DNA from: Conoideocrella luteorostrata
Taxonomy: Eukaryota > Ascomycota > Sordariomycetes > Hypocreales > Clavicipitaceae
Length of the DNA stretch: 64,000 bases
Direction of reading: 5' to 3'
NCBI GenBank assembly: GCA_032433595.1
Contig: JASWJB010000143.1
Span: 38,705 to 102,704, forward strand
Of this stretch, positions 43,011 to 53,166 are shown piece after piece; the first letter of the stretch is position 1; each line of letters begins with the position of its first letter. Position numbers and translations under genes: made by a program. A model generated the notes under the pieces. That model saw nothing but the letters and a program-made list of their open reading frames with translations. It was not told the origin of the DNA and ran no database searches.

Positions 43011-44579
43011 TCAGGCACGATGAAATTGAACGTCGACACCATCCAGTTTCCAAGTCAAACCAGTCACTGCTCCATTGTGATTACGCGAAAAAGAGATGAG
43101 GAATGAGGACCACAAAGTTCTGTCCAGGCCCCGAGAGAGACAGTCGTCATAGCTACTTGGTAGCTGGCTGAAGACATCAAAGTGGTAATGTGATAAGCCC
43201 CAGACCTGGTCAGGCTGTTTGTTGACCATCATTTGCAGCCTGGCCGAGCCCTTGGGATCCAAAGTAACGTCGAGACATACCACATCTAGATTCAGCATCA
43301 AATATGAGCCTATAAAGTCGGCAAGATGGGGAACAGGACCTTCCGAATGCTGATGCTCTTTGAGTGGCTCCTTGAAATCTCTATCAAAGTGAGAGAGGTA
43401 CTGAACAGCAGCACGAGAGGCAACATCTACATAATCCACAGTCGGCTGAAGGCCATACATGGTTTGGATCAAGTCTTGGGCAATCCAATCCGTAGCGTCA
43501 GATAAACCAGTTCCATTTGAGAGTATCACCAATGCCGAATCATCCTCCGGGATAATATACAAGCTGCATGTGAAGCCTGGTACGTCGCCTTGGTGGCCGT
43601 ACACGAGAATAGAAGGGGAATTCAGCCCCAATGTGGGCGACTCCAGTGTCCTATTCGGCGAGATAAGCCCGAGCTTAGCTGGTGTTTGATGTTGGCACCA
43701 TCCGAAGCAATAATCTCCCTCTTTAGCCGAATGGGGATTCGCGATGGTTGATCGATCGAAAATGGGCGACGCCTGTCGAACAAGGTTGCCATGGGCTGGT
43801 CCGTGATGGGACTGTAAAATACACCGACACCATTTGAGCAGGTCATTTACCGAACTTCGAATAGCACCTGAGCCGCCGTTCATGCTATCCGCCGATAGCT
43901 CCGTTGGGGCTATCTTGGATGGCGTGCCGTTGGTGAGTATCATGTATGGAATGGCGATGTTTTTGTCGGTTTCGTGTACGGACCGGAATGCCGTTGTTCT
44001 GTTCATTCTTAAAGGCTTAAAGATGCGGTCTCTCTGGAAGTCTCCCCAATTCGAATAGCTCGAGACATGTTCCACAATGTACCCAGCCAGCTCGTAAAGT
44101 GCGTTATTGTAGAGAAAATTAGCCCGGAGGTCGTGCTTGATCGGCATGGCATTGCAAACGGAAACAACGTCTTTCTTAGGCAGTAAAATACGCCCGTCTA
44201 AGCCCTGCGTGATCTCATCTAGACTTAAAAGGCCCGTACGATGCGAGCAGATATCTCGAAGAGTCATGGTCGAAAACAGTTCCGGCTTGTCGACATGTTT
44301 GTACTCGGGGATGATGGAGCTTATGGTATTGTCCCACGAAATCTTGTCTTCCTGAGCAAGCAGATCAAGCGACGCTGCCATGAAGGCCTTAGACAGAGAA
44401 GCGATGCAGTAGAGAGTATCACCATCAGGTCTCCGCCCGTTAGCAATATCCATGACGCCCAAGCTCTTGTTAAAGACCTCGTGTCCTTTGTAGATGACTC
44501 CTATAGATATCCCCGGCTGTTTAGTGATATTCTGAATGTCGGCCATGATAGGAATGCGATCCTGCAATTGACGCTCCAT
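43011..44579 (-). CDS. Class C beta-lactamase-like serine hydrolase
   Basis: 522-residue serine hydrolase of the beta-lactamase/transpeptidase-like family, intact and intron-free. The three catalytic motifs are present: SxxK at Ser61-Lys64 (CIASLSKAFM), YxN at Tyr156-Asn158 (LYNNALYEL), and HxG at His328-Gly330 (LVYGHQGDVPGF). Start taken at the ATG 44579 (MERQLQDRIP); a GTG seven codons upstream is not used in fungi. No signal peptide, so cytosolic. In fungal clusters such enzymes act as esterases, hydrolases or acyltransferases (LovD-like), and others detoxify lactams or lactones. Its C-terminal 130 residues form an extra beta-rich domain. Substrate unknown. Confidence 0.88.
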   Translation of the reverse strand: MERQLQDRIPIMADIQNITKQPGISIGVIYKGHEVFNKSLGVMDIANGRRPDGDTLYCIASLSKAFMAASLDLLAQEDKISWDNTISSIIPEYKHVDKPELFSTMTLRDICSHRTGLLSLDEITQGLDGRILLPKKDVVSVCNAMPIKHDLRANFLYNNALYELAGYIVEHVSSYSNWGDFQRDRIFKPLRMNRTTAFRSVHETDKNIAIPYMILTNGTPSKIAPTELSADSMNGGSGAIRSSVNDLLKWCRCILQSHHGPAHGNLVRQASPIFDRSTIANPHSAKEGDYCFGWCQHQTPAKLGLISPNRTLESPTLGLNSPSILVYGHQGDVPGFTCSLYIIPEDDSALVILSNGTGLSDATDWIAQDLIQTMYGLQPTVDYVDVASRAAVQYLSHFDRDFKEPLKEHQHSEGPVPHLADFIGSYLMLNLDVVCLDVTLDPKGSARLQMMVNKQPDQVWGLSHYHFDVFSQLPSSYDDCLSRGLDRTLWSSFLISFSRNHNGAVTGLTWKLDGVDVQFHRA

Positions 44580-44952
44580 TGCGACGGCGGTTGGCAGCAC
44601 GACTACTCTTATTACAGTGGAAGCCAGGCAACGAACGTCTGGTGGTGCGTAAGCAGAGGGAAATCAGTTCAAAAGCTGTCAGACCGCTGAATGGCTCGTG
44701 CGCCTTGCCAGCCACGTTGCATGTATCGAGTGATTTGATGCTGCTCGGTCCGATTCACGAGTCCAGACGCTAGTTACATGTGTGCAACTCTGCAAGCAGA
44801 TCCTCGTCTGGCCAGACAGTATATAATTCTCTCACCCCAGTACCACTCGCCCAAGAATAACATTCAGCACATAATCATATCTTCATATCTCATTTAGACG
44901 CAGAATCACAAACACAGTTGTTCCAAAGTTTAGTGTCGATTTTTTAAGAAAC
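44580..44952. promoter_or_regulatory. Divergent promoter region
   Basis: 370 bp between the beta-lactamase-like gene and the 66-residue ORF. A TATATAATTCTCTC box is at about 44819, oriented for the small ORF. Confidence 0.4.
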
Positions 44953-45153
44953 ATGGACGCCTTTGACGGCAAAGTCAACGAGACCCGAGGTCACCCATGG
45001 AAAGAGTGGGTCCAGCAAGAACTGGAAGCTCGACAGAGAGCAGCAGTGACTGTTGAAGGACGTATCGCCCAGGAGGAGCGCATCAAGGCTTACATACGAA
45101 AGGAGGGAGACCAGAAAGCCGGGTACGAAAGTCCCGGAAATAAGGCTGGCTAA
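44953..45153 (+). CDS. Small hydrophilic protein, 66 residues
   Basis: Complete ORF with a strong start context (AGAAACATGG) and an A-rich leader. The product is charged and helical (KEWVQQELEARQRAAVTVEG, RIAQEERIKAYIRKEG), with no signal peptide or domain. The upstream TATA box and clean context support expression, but I do not recognise it. Confidence 0.5.
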   Translation: MDAFDGKVNETRGHPWKEWVQQELEARQRAAVTVEGRIAQEERIKAYIRKEGDQKAGYESPGNKAG

Positions 45154-45448
45154 ACTGTAAGAACAAACTCAGCACCATATCGATCTACATAATGTCTAAT
45201 CGTCAACTCTGCCCAGGCTCATACCTCAGGTACTGTCATTGCCAGGCTAGGGGGCCTCCTTGCAGGAACATACACGCTGCATAGGGTTAAATCGTTAGGT
45301 CTCTCCTTTCGATCGTCTCTCGCTCTCTGATTGGGCGCAGGAATGGCATACTGTACAAGATCATAGTATTCATAAGAAAAGACTTCATCGTTGCAATTTT
45401 AGTCCTTATATATATTACGTATGACTCCAATGTTTTCGGATCATTACG

Positions 45449-45912
45449 TCACGAGAATACAATAGCTCTGATTTCTACGCTTTGCCTTGGCTGTGTCTCG
45501 GCAGGGGCGTCCTTCCAATCAAACGAACAGTGAGGAGTGCCTGATTTCCACCATGACTGAACATCAGCCCTGAAGTTTATTTTGTACCACACAAAAACCT
45601 TGAGGCGACAAAAGTGAACTTACAGATGGCAATCCTGCTACCTTGTTTGGTGGCTTCCGAGTCGTACATTTTGATAAGAAGCGCGTCGTCCTGTTTCATG
45701 TTCCTGGTGAACCACCACTCGTGGGCTGGGTTGTGATAGACCTGAAGTGACTCGCCCTCCCATACCGGTGCAAAGTGATCACTGGGTGTGTAATCATCAC
45801 GAGCTGTAGATCTCCAATCACACATTGCCAACGAATTAGTATGATATGGCCAGACCAGAGGTCGCCAGATACTATAGAAATTTAGCACACCAAGTTTTGT
45901 TTGTTTTAGCAA
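45449..45912 (-). pseudogene. CmcJ/AsaB-like (GA4-desaturase-like) oxygenase, 5'-truncated
   Basis: Exons 45912-45624 and 45540-45449 join in frame (GTAAGT...CAG). They read FYSIWRPLVWPYHTNSLAMC, YTPSDHFAPVW, LQVYHNPAHEWWFTRNMKQD, DALLIKMYDS, then CTPHCSFDWKDAPAETQPRQ and SVEIRAIVF. This is the C-terminal half of fungal CmcJ-like hydroxylase/methyltransferase-family proteins. The usual N-terminal 130-150 residues are absent upstream, where sequence passes within 80 bases into the divergent CDC123-like remnant. The remaining half has no stops, so truncation may be recent, but it is unlikely to work. Confidence 0.7.
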
Positions 45913-45990
45913 TCACGAGAAGGAATCGTCTACTGACTTGATGACCCGAACACGGTGCGTTAAAGGTTCCTCAGCTTCGTCTGGGAAACT

Positions 45991-46809
45991 GTGCCGCACC
46001 CTATCCTAGATGAAGCAGCTGGGGCTTCGTCCGAACCCATCTTCGTTCGACTGGGTGCCACCTCCGCCAAAGATAGCTTTGCCAATGGCGCTCCGACTAC
46101 AAAGCCAGGTCCGCTCCCGGCGGATGCGACTTTGATTCTCCGTCGTTGTTTGACGAGTGGTCGCGTGGCGGGTCGCCTCCTTGCACTTGACGACAGTTTT
46201 TGGAACGAGGACCCCGGCGAGGCGCTCATTATACAAAGATGTTCGCCGGACATTCAACTTGAAAGGCAGCTTCGCGTCTTCTGTTATAACGGCCGCGTAA
46301 GTGCAATCAGTCAAGACATCTGGTGGGAGAAGACTGGCTGGCGAGACCGTTACTCTGATGGGTTCGTTCAAGCTATTACTGGACTTTAGGACAAGGTCAA
46401 AATCCACCTCCCGTTCGATACTTGCACCATGGATGTGTTGATGTCTCCCCCCTCGCAAACGGAGCAGTGGAAAGCACAAGTTATCGAGTTCAACGGTTTT
46501 GGTGCTCACTTGAATACTGGGAGCGACCTCTTCCACTGGGTCAGAGATGCCGATGCGCTCGAGGGTAGAAGCCCTGGCGTAACAGTCCGTTTTGTTGATG
46601 ATTGGGAAGATAATCACTCCGAGCAGACGGCAGGTGTGTTGCTTACAGAACCAAGTGCTATACCTGCCACTGATGTAGAGCCAGACTGGATGGTGCTTGA
46701 GAAACAATTGCAAGCCAAATATGCAGATAAAGCAAAGGACAGAAAGCGTGTGGCGATGGAACAAAATGCAAAGCTTCCCCTCCGAGGTCGATGGTGTAGT
46801 GCATACTGA
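45991..46809 (+). pseudogene. CDC123 (D123)-like ATP-grasp protein, 5'-truncated, with in-frame TAG
   Basis: The frame reads SSEPIFVRLGATSAKDSF, TLILRRCLTSGRVAG, then ERQLRVFCYNGRVSAISQDI, then (TAG at 46387-46389) KVKIHLPFDTCTMDVLM, AQVIEFNGFGAHLNTGSDLF. These are the ATP-grasp signatures of the D123/CDC123 family (translation-factor assembly chaperones and paralogues). The family's N-terminal 80-100 residues are missing, and a Gln codon at the TAG position would fit. A GTAAGT at 46297 could in principle splice to that TAG in frame, but this would remove the conserved AISQ segment. As a paralogue in accessory DNA it could have been an ATP-dependent ligase of a metabolite cluster. Confidence 0.65.
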
Positions 46810-47519
46810 CTTATAGATGACTCTATGGATAATTAAGCAGCGTTTATCGTTATATATAGTCCAATATAATTTGCTAATTTTACATTAGATCATGATGTGC
46901 TCTATGCTTGAACTGTATCTTTATGTCCATCTCCATCTCGCAGAACGTGGGTGGATATTTGACTGGTACCGGTAAATTCGCAAAAAATGAACGAGCGACG
47001 TAGCCACTTGGGATGCTCTGGAGCTCGCTTGGATTGAGAAGTCACTGTTTTGCGCTTGCTTTTCGGATTAGCAATCGTTCCCGGCTGACTCCTAGGCACA
47101 TACCTGAGGCACAGCTCTAATTCCGGTTGTTACTCGACATTCGAACTCTGTTCCACCTGAAGTTAAATAATCGGCCTATTCTGCAAAAGAAGAGAACTCC
47201 GGCTCAATGAAAATTTCTCGCAGACGATCTTCTGGACCTATCCAGATAACTTGCCAAGAAACTATGTCAAAAATAGTGAACGAATAACACGCAATACAGT
47301 TAATTGCCAAGATAGAACTCGCCAACAGCACAAATACGCCCGCTCTTAAGATTTAGACTTAACTGCAGTTATCTAGCTCCGGTGGAAGCTCTTACATAGA
47401 TGTTAAAGTCTTGGTGACAAACTTAGTGTGGCTGAGGTTCTACGCGGGGATGCCCATTTCTTTTTAGTTGAGTATCTTGATACTACTAGACGCACCATCG
47501 GGTGGGCTTCGACGATATC
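46810..47519. other. Gene-poor spacer
   Basis: About 700 bases, AT-rich at both ends, with nothing recognised. Confidence 0.45.
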
Positions 47520-47695
47520 TATTAGAATATCCCGTCAAGCATGTATCACTCCCATGGTCCCCCGGGCAGGCCCCCTTTTTATACAGCCCCTGTAGGTCTT
47601 CTTCCTTTTGTCTTCTTCTTCTTAGACAGACACTTTATATTTAAATTCTGAAGCAATTAGTCTAGACCTTTACACAACCCCTTGTACAACCTACA
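47520..47695 (+). repeat. Solo LTR related to family B, mutated
   Basis: Begins TATTAGAATATCCCGTCAAG (TGTTGGAAT with G-to-A changes) and ends CTTGTACAACCTACA. The TTCTTCTTCTTAGACAGACA block is as in other copies. No clear target duplication. Confidence 0.65.
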
Positions 47696-47698
47696 AAG

Positions 47699-47895
47699 GC
47701 TCTAGAACGCAAAAGCGTCTTCCGGGGCTACCATCACCAAACCGAAGGTTATATCACGACCCTCAAGCAGCAGACTTATGCCATTGAATCCGTCAAAATT
47801 AAACGCGAAACGCTGGGGGCCATGAAGCGGGCTGCTTTTGCAATGTCACAGATACAGGGCAAGCTCACACCAGAGAAGATTAACAAGACAGTGTG
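47699..47895 (+). pseudogene. Snf7/CHMP-like (ESCRT-III) gene fragment
   Basis: A single open stretch reads GYHHQTEGYITTLKQQTYAI, ESVKIKRETLGAMKRAAFAM, SQIQGKLTPEKINKTV. This matches the helix 2-3 core of Snf7/Vps32 (AIESANINRETLxAMKxA, then LTPEKVDxTMD). Only about 65 residues remain; flanks on both sides are unrelated. It begins four bases after an LTR end, so it may have been moved there or be the last remnant of a duplicated gene. Confidence 0.6.
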
Positions 47896-48156
47896 CGGAA
47901 ATAAAACATTTCTTTTCCTATCTATTAATCCTATATTTAACTAATCCAATATATTGTTTCGTTTGATAGCCACTGACTACCTAAGTCTGTTCCTGGTGAG
48001 GTTCAAATAGCAATGCGCCATATACTACATAATGACTCTTAAATTATTCTTAATGCAGGCAGATCAAGAGGGAAAGAGTAAGCGGTTCCACTTCTTTTCT
48101 CAAACGAGTTTCTGAGCCGTGGCCGCTTTAACTTGCTTAGCCCTTGAGTCTCAGTG

Positions 48157-48245
48157 TGTTACGATAAGTGAGGCCAGAGTCATAAAACAATTGTATGAAG
48201 TGGAAATCAATAGGAATGGATGAAATAATGATGTCTAATGCCTTG
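48157..48245 (-). repeat. Family C LTR fragment
   Basis: TGTTACGATAAGTGAGG...GAAGTGGAAATCAATAGGAA matches the reverse complement of the family C 3' end. Short and mutated. Confidence 0.45.
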
Positions 48246-48503
48246 AAAATCCACGGGAATCCCTTCCCTTTATGCCTAGAATTTGGACTCAACTAATCCG
48301 GCGATTTGCTTCTAGTTCCGTCGTTATCCGGCGGTGTGAGATGTGCCCCCTCAACGCTGAAAACCTCATGCAGCTCTCATCGCTGCTTACTAATTCCTTC
48401 ACTAATCTAGTTATTTGCGGCACTAGCAGCCCTGACAGAAACATTTCTCTTCTCAACACAGTGAGCGATCTTGAGTCACCCTGAGCAACCCATGAGCAGC
48501 TAT

Positions 48504-48906
48504 TTTGTCGACCCAAAACACACCCCCAACACTTACGTATACTGGTATCTGACACACAACCAGCAACGCCCCGTATACTTCGTGAAACCTTCTCGCAGAG
48601 ACTTTCCGTAATTCGTAGAGACCTTGCTTGTGGCAAGCTCAAATGGTCTAATTGGTTATCTAGCGTGTAACGGCTACTTTGCACCTCTATAAAGCAATCC
48701 AGTCATAATGGGCAGCGGAGCAAAGCTCCTACTAGTGACAAACTTCGTGACTCGGGGAAAAGCAATTGAATTCGATAATGATCTGCCTACAAGCGGGATG
48801 AGTATCTTACTTATAGCTGTACCATTTGATCCGACCAATCCGGTCAAGTCCAAAACCTCACGTGAACTAATTCTAGGCATCCTCGAGGTTCCAGTCCGCC
48901 CACACA
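48504..48906 (+). repeat. Family A dispersed repeat, full length (403 bp)
   Basis: Starts TTTGTCGACCCAAAACACAC and ends CAGTCCGCCCACACA. Best match to 14962-15364 and 13580-13924. Flanks CTAT/ACAT do not match. It overlaps the 3' end of the DUF6601-like gene on the other strand. Confidence 0.8.
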
Positions 48907-50036
48907 ACATCTATCTTTGTTTTAAAAGCTTTAGTGCTTCGATAATTAAAGATAGTATATATAAGAATAAGAATGAACACAATAATAATAAGAATTAGTG
49001 GTGAGAGAATAGAAAATACTGTAAATCCCCATGATACTTTCTGGAAAGCATCACTTTTATTTAAACGTTCCGTTGCAAGGCCAACTTGCATAGCTGTTAG
49101 AACGACGATAATATAGCCTGTAGTTGCGATTATTGGAGCCAAGTATGTTTTGAGTTGCTGGCTATATGTAGCGAACGTAAATCTATATCCACGCATTAAT
49201 CCTGTAAACCCGTCCCCCTTGCCAAGTAGGCTCCGCAAGCGGGAAATTTTATTCAGTCTTCCTAGTCGCAGCTCCCCGTATTGGTACCGCTTATTAACTT
49301 TGGCGTTACTTTGCGGGCTGTTCTCCAGATGTCGCCATAAGGTTTTGCACCATTTTTCCCAGCATATGTCTGCTGGGAGTAAATGAGTCTGTACAGCGAT
49401 GTGGTAGTCGCTCTCATATTGAATCAAGGCTGCATACGATAGAAGAAATCCACGTGCACAATTGAATAACTCGTGCCGTCTAAGTTCGGCGGCGGCGGCG
49501 GCGGTCTCTTGGCCTCGGGCAATGTCTAGAGGCTGTTCAAATTCGAGGTGCGTCGTCCAGAAGCCCGCAGAGAGCAGATATCCAGGAATAGGCTTTAGGA
49601 ATATACGTCCGGGCTCCCACGTGAGATGAAGATTAATGTCTTCTATAGCTACAATGTTGCGCAAGGCCGCAAGCTGATATGTTAGTGGTCGTGGTGGCAT
49701 AGGTCTTCCGGCGAGCCAAAGGTACCCATGGAGTTTGTTGAGGCTAACAACGCTCAACTGCTCTTCAAAGAATTCCACACAAGCCTTGGGGCGTTCGATG
49801 ACGTCTATTCCACTATAGTGTTGGCTATTTCTGGAGAAAGTTTGCTTTGATCGGCGAGATGCTGGCATACTTTTCGCAAGGTCTTGCCCCAGTGCCTGGC
49901 GTCGGCCAATCGAGTCGTTGCCGCTTGCGCTGAATGGTGGTAGTTCCTCGGTAACGGTTAGCACTCTATTATTGATTGCCTTAAAGCGTAAATCTGACTC
50001 ACTGTTCTCTGAATAGCCATGATGTCTTGCGGACAT
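48873..50036 (-). CDS. DUF6601-like fungal membrane protein
   Basis: 387 residues from ATG at 50036. The core YLWLAGRPMPPRPLTYQLAA, LTWEPGRIFLKPIPGYLLSA, CARGFLLSYAALIQYESDYH, LLPADICWEKW is the signature of a fungus-specific family of unknown function (DUF6601 as I recall it). Two C-terminal membrane helices follow (YLAPIIATTGYIIVVLTAMQ; SILSPLILIIIVFILILIYT). The last dozen residues (VVWADWNLEDA) and the stop codon are encoded by the edge of a family A repeat, so the native C-terminus was replaced or lost. The frame is otherwise open. A GTG-initiated extension upstream is ignored. Confidence 0.72.
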   Translation of the reverse strand: MSARHHGYSENSESDLRFKAINNRVLTVTEELPPFSASGNDSIGRRQALGQDLAKSMPASRRSKQTFSRNSQHYSGIDVIERPKACVEFFEEQLSVVSLNKLHGYLWLAGRPMPPRPLTYQLAALRNIVAIEDINLHLTWEPGRIFLKPIPGYLLSAGFWTTHLEFEQPLDIARGQETAAAAAELRRHELFNCARGFLLSYAALIQYESDYHIAVQTHLLPADICWEKWCKTLWRHLENSPQSNAKVNKRYQYGELRLGRLNKISRLRSLLGKGDGFTGLMRGYRFTFATYSQQLKTYLAPIIATTGYIIVVLTAMQVGLATERLNKSDAFQKVSWGFTVFSILSPLILIIIVFILILIYTIFNYRSTKAFKTKIDVVWADWNLEDA

Positions 50037-50108
50037 GAATATTAAAACGCAGTCGTTGTCTGATTGTCGCAGATAACCGTTGATCACATATTTATAGACA
50101 AGGTAAAT

Positions 50109-50416
50109 TGTTGAGACTAGAGATACTCGTTTGGACGGTTAGTGCCGTAAATAGCTAGAACCTATCACATGGTCACATCTATCGGATAAGAAAGGTCATT
50201 AGTGCTGATGAGAGTCGGAGGAATCTGGTTAAGCTGAAAATAAGAGGATACGAAGATATGAGGCCTGTAAAGTAACATAAATAGGCGGCTTTCAAGCCCT
50301 TCAGGGAATCCAGAATAATCATCAACATCGTCAATCAATTCAGTCAGAATTACATCCTTCTATTCCTATTAATTTCTACTGCCCACCAAATTGCTCAAAG
50401 TGCTCATAACGCAGCA
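50109..50416 (+). mobile_element. Solo LTR, family C
   Basis: Starts TGTTGAGACTAGAG and ends CATAACGCAGCA, flanked by TAAAT/TAACT (one mismatch). Carries CATAAATAGGCGG, a TATA-like box. Serves as the uninterrupted counterpart of the split copy at 15780-16305. Confidence 0.78.
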
Positions 50417-51562
50417 TAACTAGTGGCTAAGAAATGTAAAGACAGGGGCGGTGACACAAGGACCACCTGAGCCAGCACTAGTTAGACTGAGCCGATCCTA
50501 TAACTAGCTAAGTATTCATGCGCAGTATGCAACGGGCCACAGGACATTCCGAGCCAACAAACAACCAAAGTGTGTGGAGTGGTGGCTCGGAATTACTGCT
50601 GGGGTACTATGCAGAGTGGAGTTGGAACATCGCCGTTTGTTTTAAGAACTATCTGTACGGAGTAAGCTTTCGTCCTCTTCTGTCCTATCTACGGCCTTGG
50701 ACAGGTATAGAGCAGGAAGCCAACAATACAAATTTGGCGAATTTCCCTCCCAAATATGTGCTGATTATGCCAGTAATCGGGACGGACAAACAATTGCTGG
50801 GAAACTGGACCAGGCTGTTAGTCCAACCCGATGCTGCCCTATCTTTGGGCTGGCCAGTTTATTCACTGCAGGAGCTAGTGAAGCATCTATGCCTAACAAA
50901 GTCCAGATAAAGGGACTGTGTGAGTTGTTTTAATGGGGATTGTTAGGCATCGGACGAATGAGGATATCTGCCAAGGTCACTTTGACGCCACTAATTTTTT
51001 GATGTGTAAGAGTTCCATTGGGCGGACTATCTGCGCGACGACACTATGCCGCCTTGAATTTCTCTAACCGTATCACCTGTCCATTCTCTGCAGACGATTA
51101 GTTCTCGATAAGAGTACATTAATCCACAGGAAGCGCCGAGGCCACTAGATCTGGACCACCACGGGATTTATTGGAGCCCAACAGGCACTCTAAATAAGAC
51201 ACTACATTGCTTAAAGAGATTGCGTGAGTTGATAGCGCCATACTACTGATTACCTTAACGTGCATTGCGTGTGTGTGCTTTGGGTCGATAAAGTGGCATT
51301 GGGCTGACGCCCGCAGTAAGCCAACAAGTCGGCGCAGCAAGCCACCTTGCTTGTCGGCTATCAAGCCAGCGAGACGTCGCCGCAATCAGTCAGAGATTTG
51401 AGCTGAGTTACTCTCACCCTTGTTCATCAATTCGTTGATTCCCTAGGAGCACTCTATGAGTCTGTTGCTCCGTTCTACTTGCTACTTGAGTAGCTCCTGA
51501 TGCCAATACATGTGCTTATTTTCCAAGTCATCTCTCCTCCGCATTAGCAAAGATAGTGGTGT
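50417..51562. other. Spacer without recognised gene
   Basis: A 130-codon frame at 50518-50910 (SVWSGGSELLLGYYAEWSWN) has no recognisable domain and I do not support it. A TACGGAGTA 9-mer is at 50656. Confidence 0.4.
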
Positions 51563-51770
51563 TGTTGGAATCCTGCCGTCAAGCACAATAGGAAGCACGG
51601 AGCGGGTCACCTGGTCACCTTTCGGCCACGATATTTATACGGCGATATCGAGCCTTCCACCTTGACCTGTCTTTCCTCTTCTTAGATATACAGAGATTAT
51701 TAAATATATTGCATTTTGACCGCATATTGGTATCGATGCTGGTATCGCACATCACCCTGTGCAACCCACA
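51563..51770 (+). mobile_element. Solo LTR, family B
   Basis: 208 bp from TGTTGGAATCCTGCCGTCAA to TGTGCAACCCACA. Flanks GGTGT/GACGG do not match. It lies just 5' of the NLR pseudogene. Confidence 0.8.
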
Positions 51771-52959
51771 GACGGCGTCTTATGAGGATAAATATATTCT
51801 TGTCTGAATAAACCCCTTAATCAGGGACGCAGACGCGGACCTCGATAATATTGCTATCCACGGTTTAGACACAAAATCACCCGAAACATGGACTTATAGT
51901 TCTAAAACTCTCGGCCGCAACATTTACTAGCTCATAGACCGAGAAATGCTCCCAGAAAAGGCACCAAAAACTTGAATCTTTACCTGCAACTGGCCAGCTG
52001 ATTTGCTTTAAAAGCCCTACGCTATGTCTACAACGCTTGAAGATTCTGCCCAATGCCTGCTTGTAAACCTTAGGCGCCATATAGCAAAGAGCTATGGTGA
52101 AACACCGAGGAGACCAAAACGGCCGATTCTATTTATCGCGTCGCGTCTAGGGGGCATTATTCTGATCAAGGCTCTTAAATTAGATGAGAAATATGAATAT
52201 AATGAGCCCAACCTCATTCCTCTCCAAAACGGGACTCGGGGTGCCGTCGTTCTAGCCACACCGTTTCGTGCCACGGCATTTAAGAATATGCCCAACTTTA
52301 TTATACGAGCTTGGGCTTTTCTTGAGGGCTAAACGGTATCCGCCCTGACCGACTATGCGAAAGATCCGCCACCTGATCTCGACACACTTGTCAATAACTT
52401 TTCATAGTTGCAAGACAGGCAGAAAGTCCGATTATTCTCTTTTTATAAGACTCGAAACACCCATCTGCTACGACAAATTGGCTGATCTTGGCTATTTTCC
52501 GATCGCATGCACATAGCCTGGCTTGTAGGTTTGGTCGTAGCTTGGCTTCGAAAAGGGTTCTCGCCTTGGTTTCTGGCCGCCTACCTACTCTGATTATCGG
52601 GTGGTCGGAAATATGGACTGAAATTGGTAAGAGTTCCTAGAGATATGCTCAAGTTGTCCCTACAGAAACGTGTCTCACATGGATTAGCTGGTCAACCCAA
52701 ACTCTGCCAAATTACTACGAATAGAATCGGGTTGGCTCGAGCGACGTCACGAATTATTGAACAAGTTTGAAGGCCCAAATTTTCAGGGCTTTTTAGCTAT
52801 TGCGAACACCATTAAAGATACATATCAAAGGATGCTGGAGAGGCACCCCCTCGCAAGAGCGGACCCGGATGATACGCGAAAGATATCTCGCCAGTGACAC
52901 GCTCAAAATCGAACTGCTTTCAGGCAAGCTTCTCACCATGAAGTCATGTTATATGAACC

Positions 52960-53166
52960 TGTTGGAATTCCTCCGTCAAGCACAATAGGAAGCACGGAGC
53001 AGGTCACTTGGTCACCTTTTGACCACGATATTTATACAACGATATCAGAGCTTTCTCCCTGACTTGTTTCCTCTTCTTAGACAGACACGGATTATCCAAT
53101 ATATTGCATTGCATTTTGACTGCAGCTGGTATCAATACCTTTGCACAACATCCTTTGCAACCCACA
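52960..53166 (+). mobile_element. Solo LTR, family B, inside the NLR gene
   Basis: 207 bp from TGTTGGAATTCCTCCGTCAA to CTTTGCAACCCACA, flanked by GAACC/AAACC (one G/A mismatch). It separates the hydrolase and NACHT parts. Confidence 0.85.

Noticed and set aside
46297..46389. An intron in the CDC123-like gene that would bypass the TAG
   Set aside because: The GT-AG pair is in phase, but it would remove the conserved AISQ region and lacks a good branch site. I treat the TAG as nonsense, with some doubt.
50518..50910. 130-codon frame
   Set aside because: No domain, no promoter signal, and overlapping frames of similar length exist in the same stretch.
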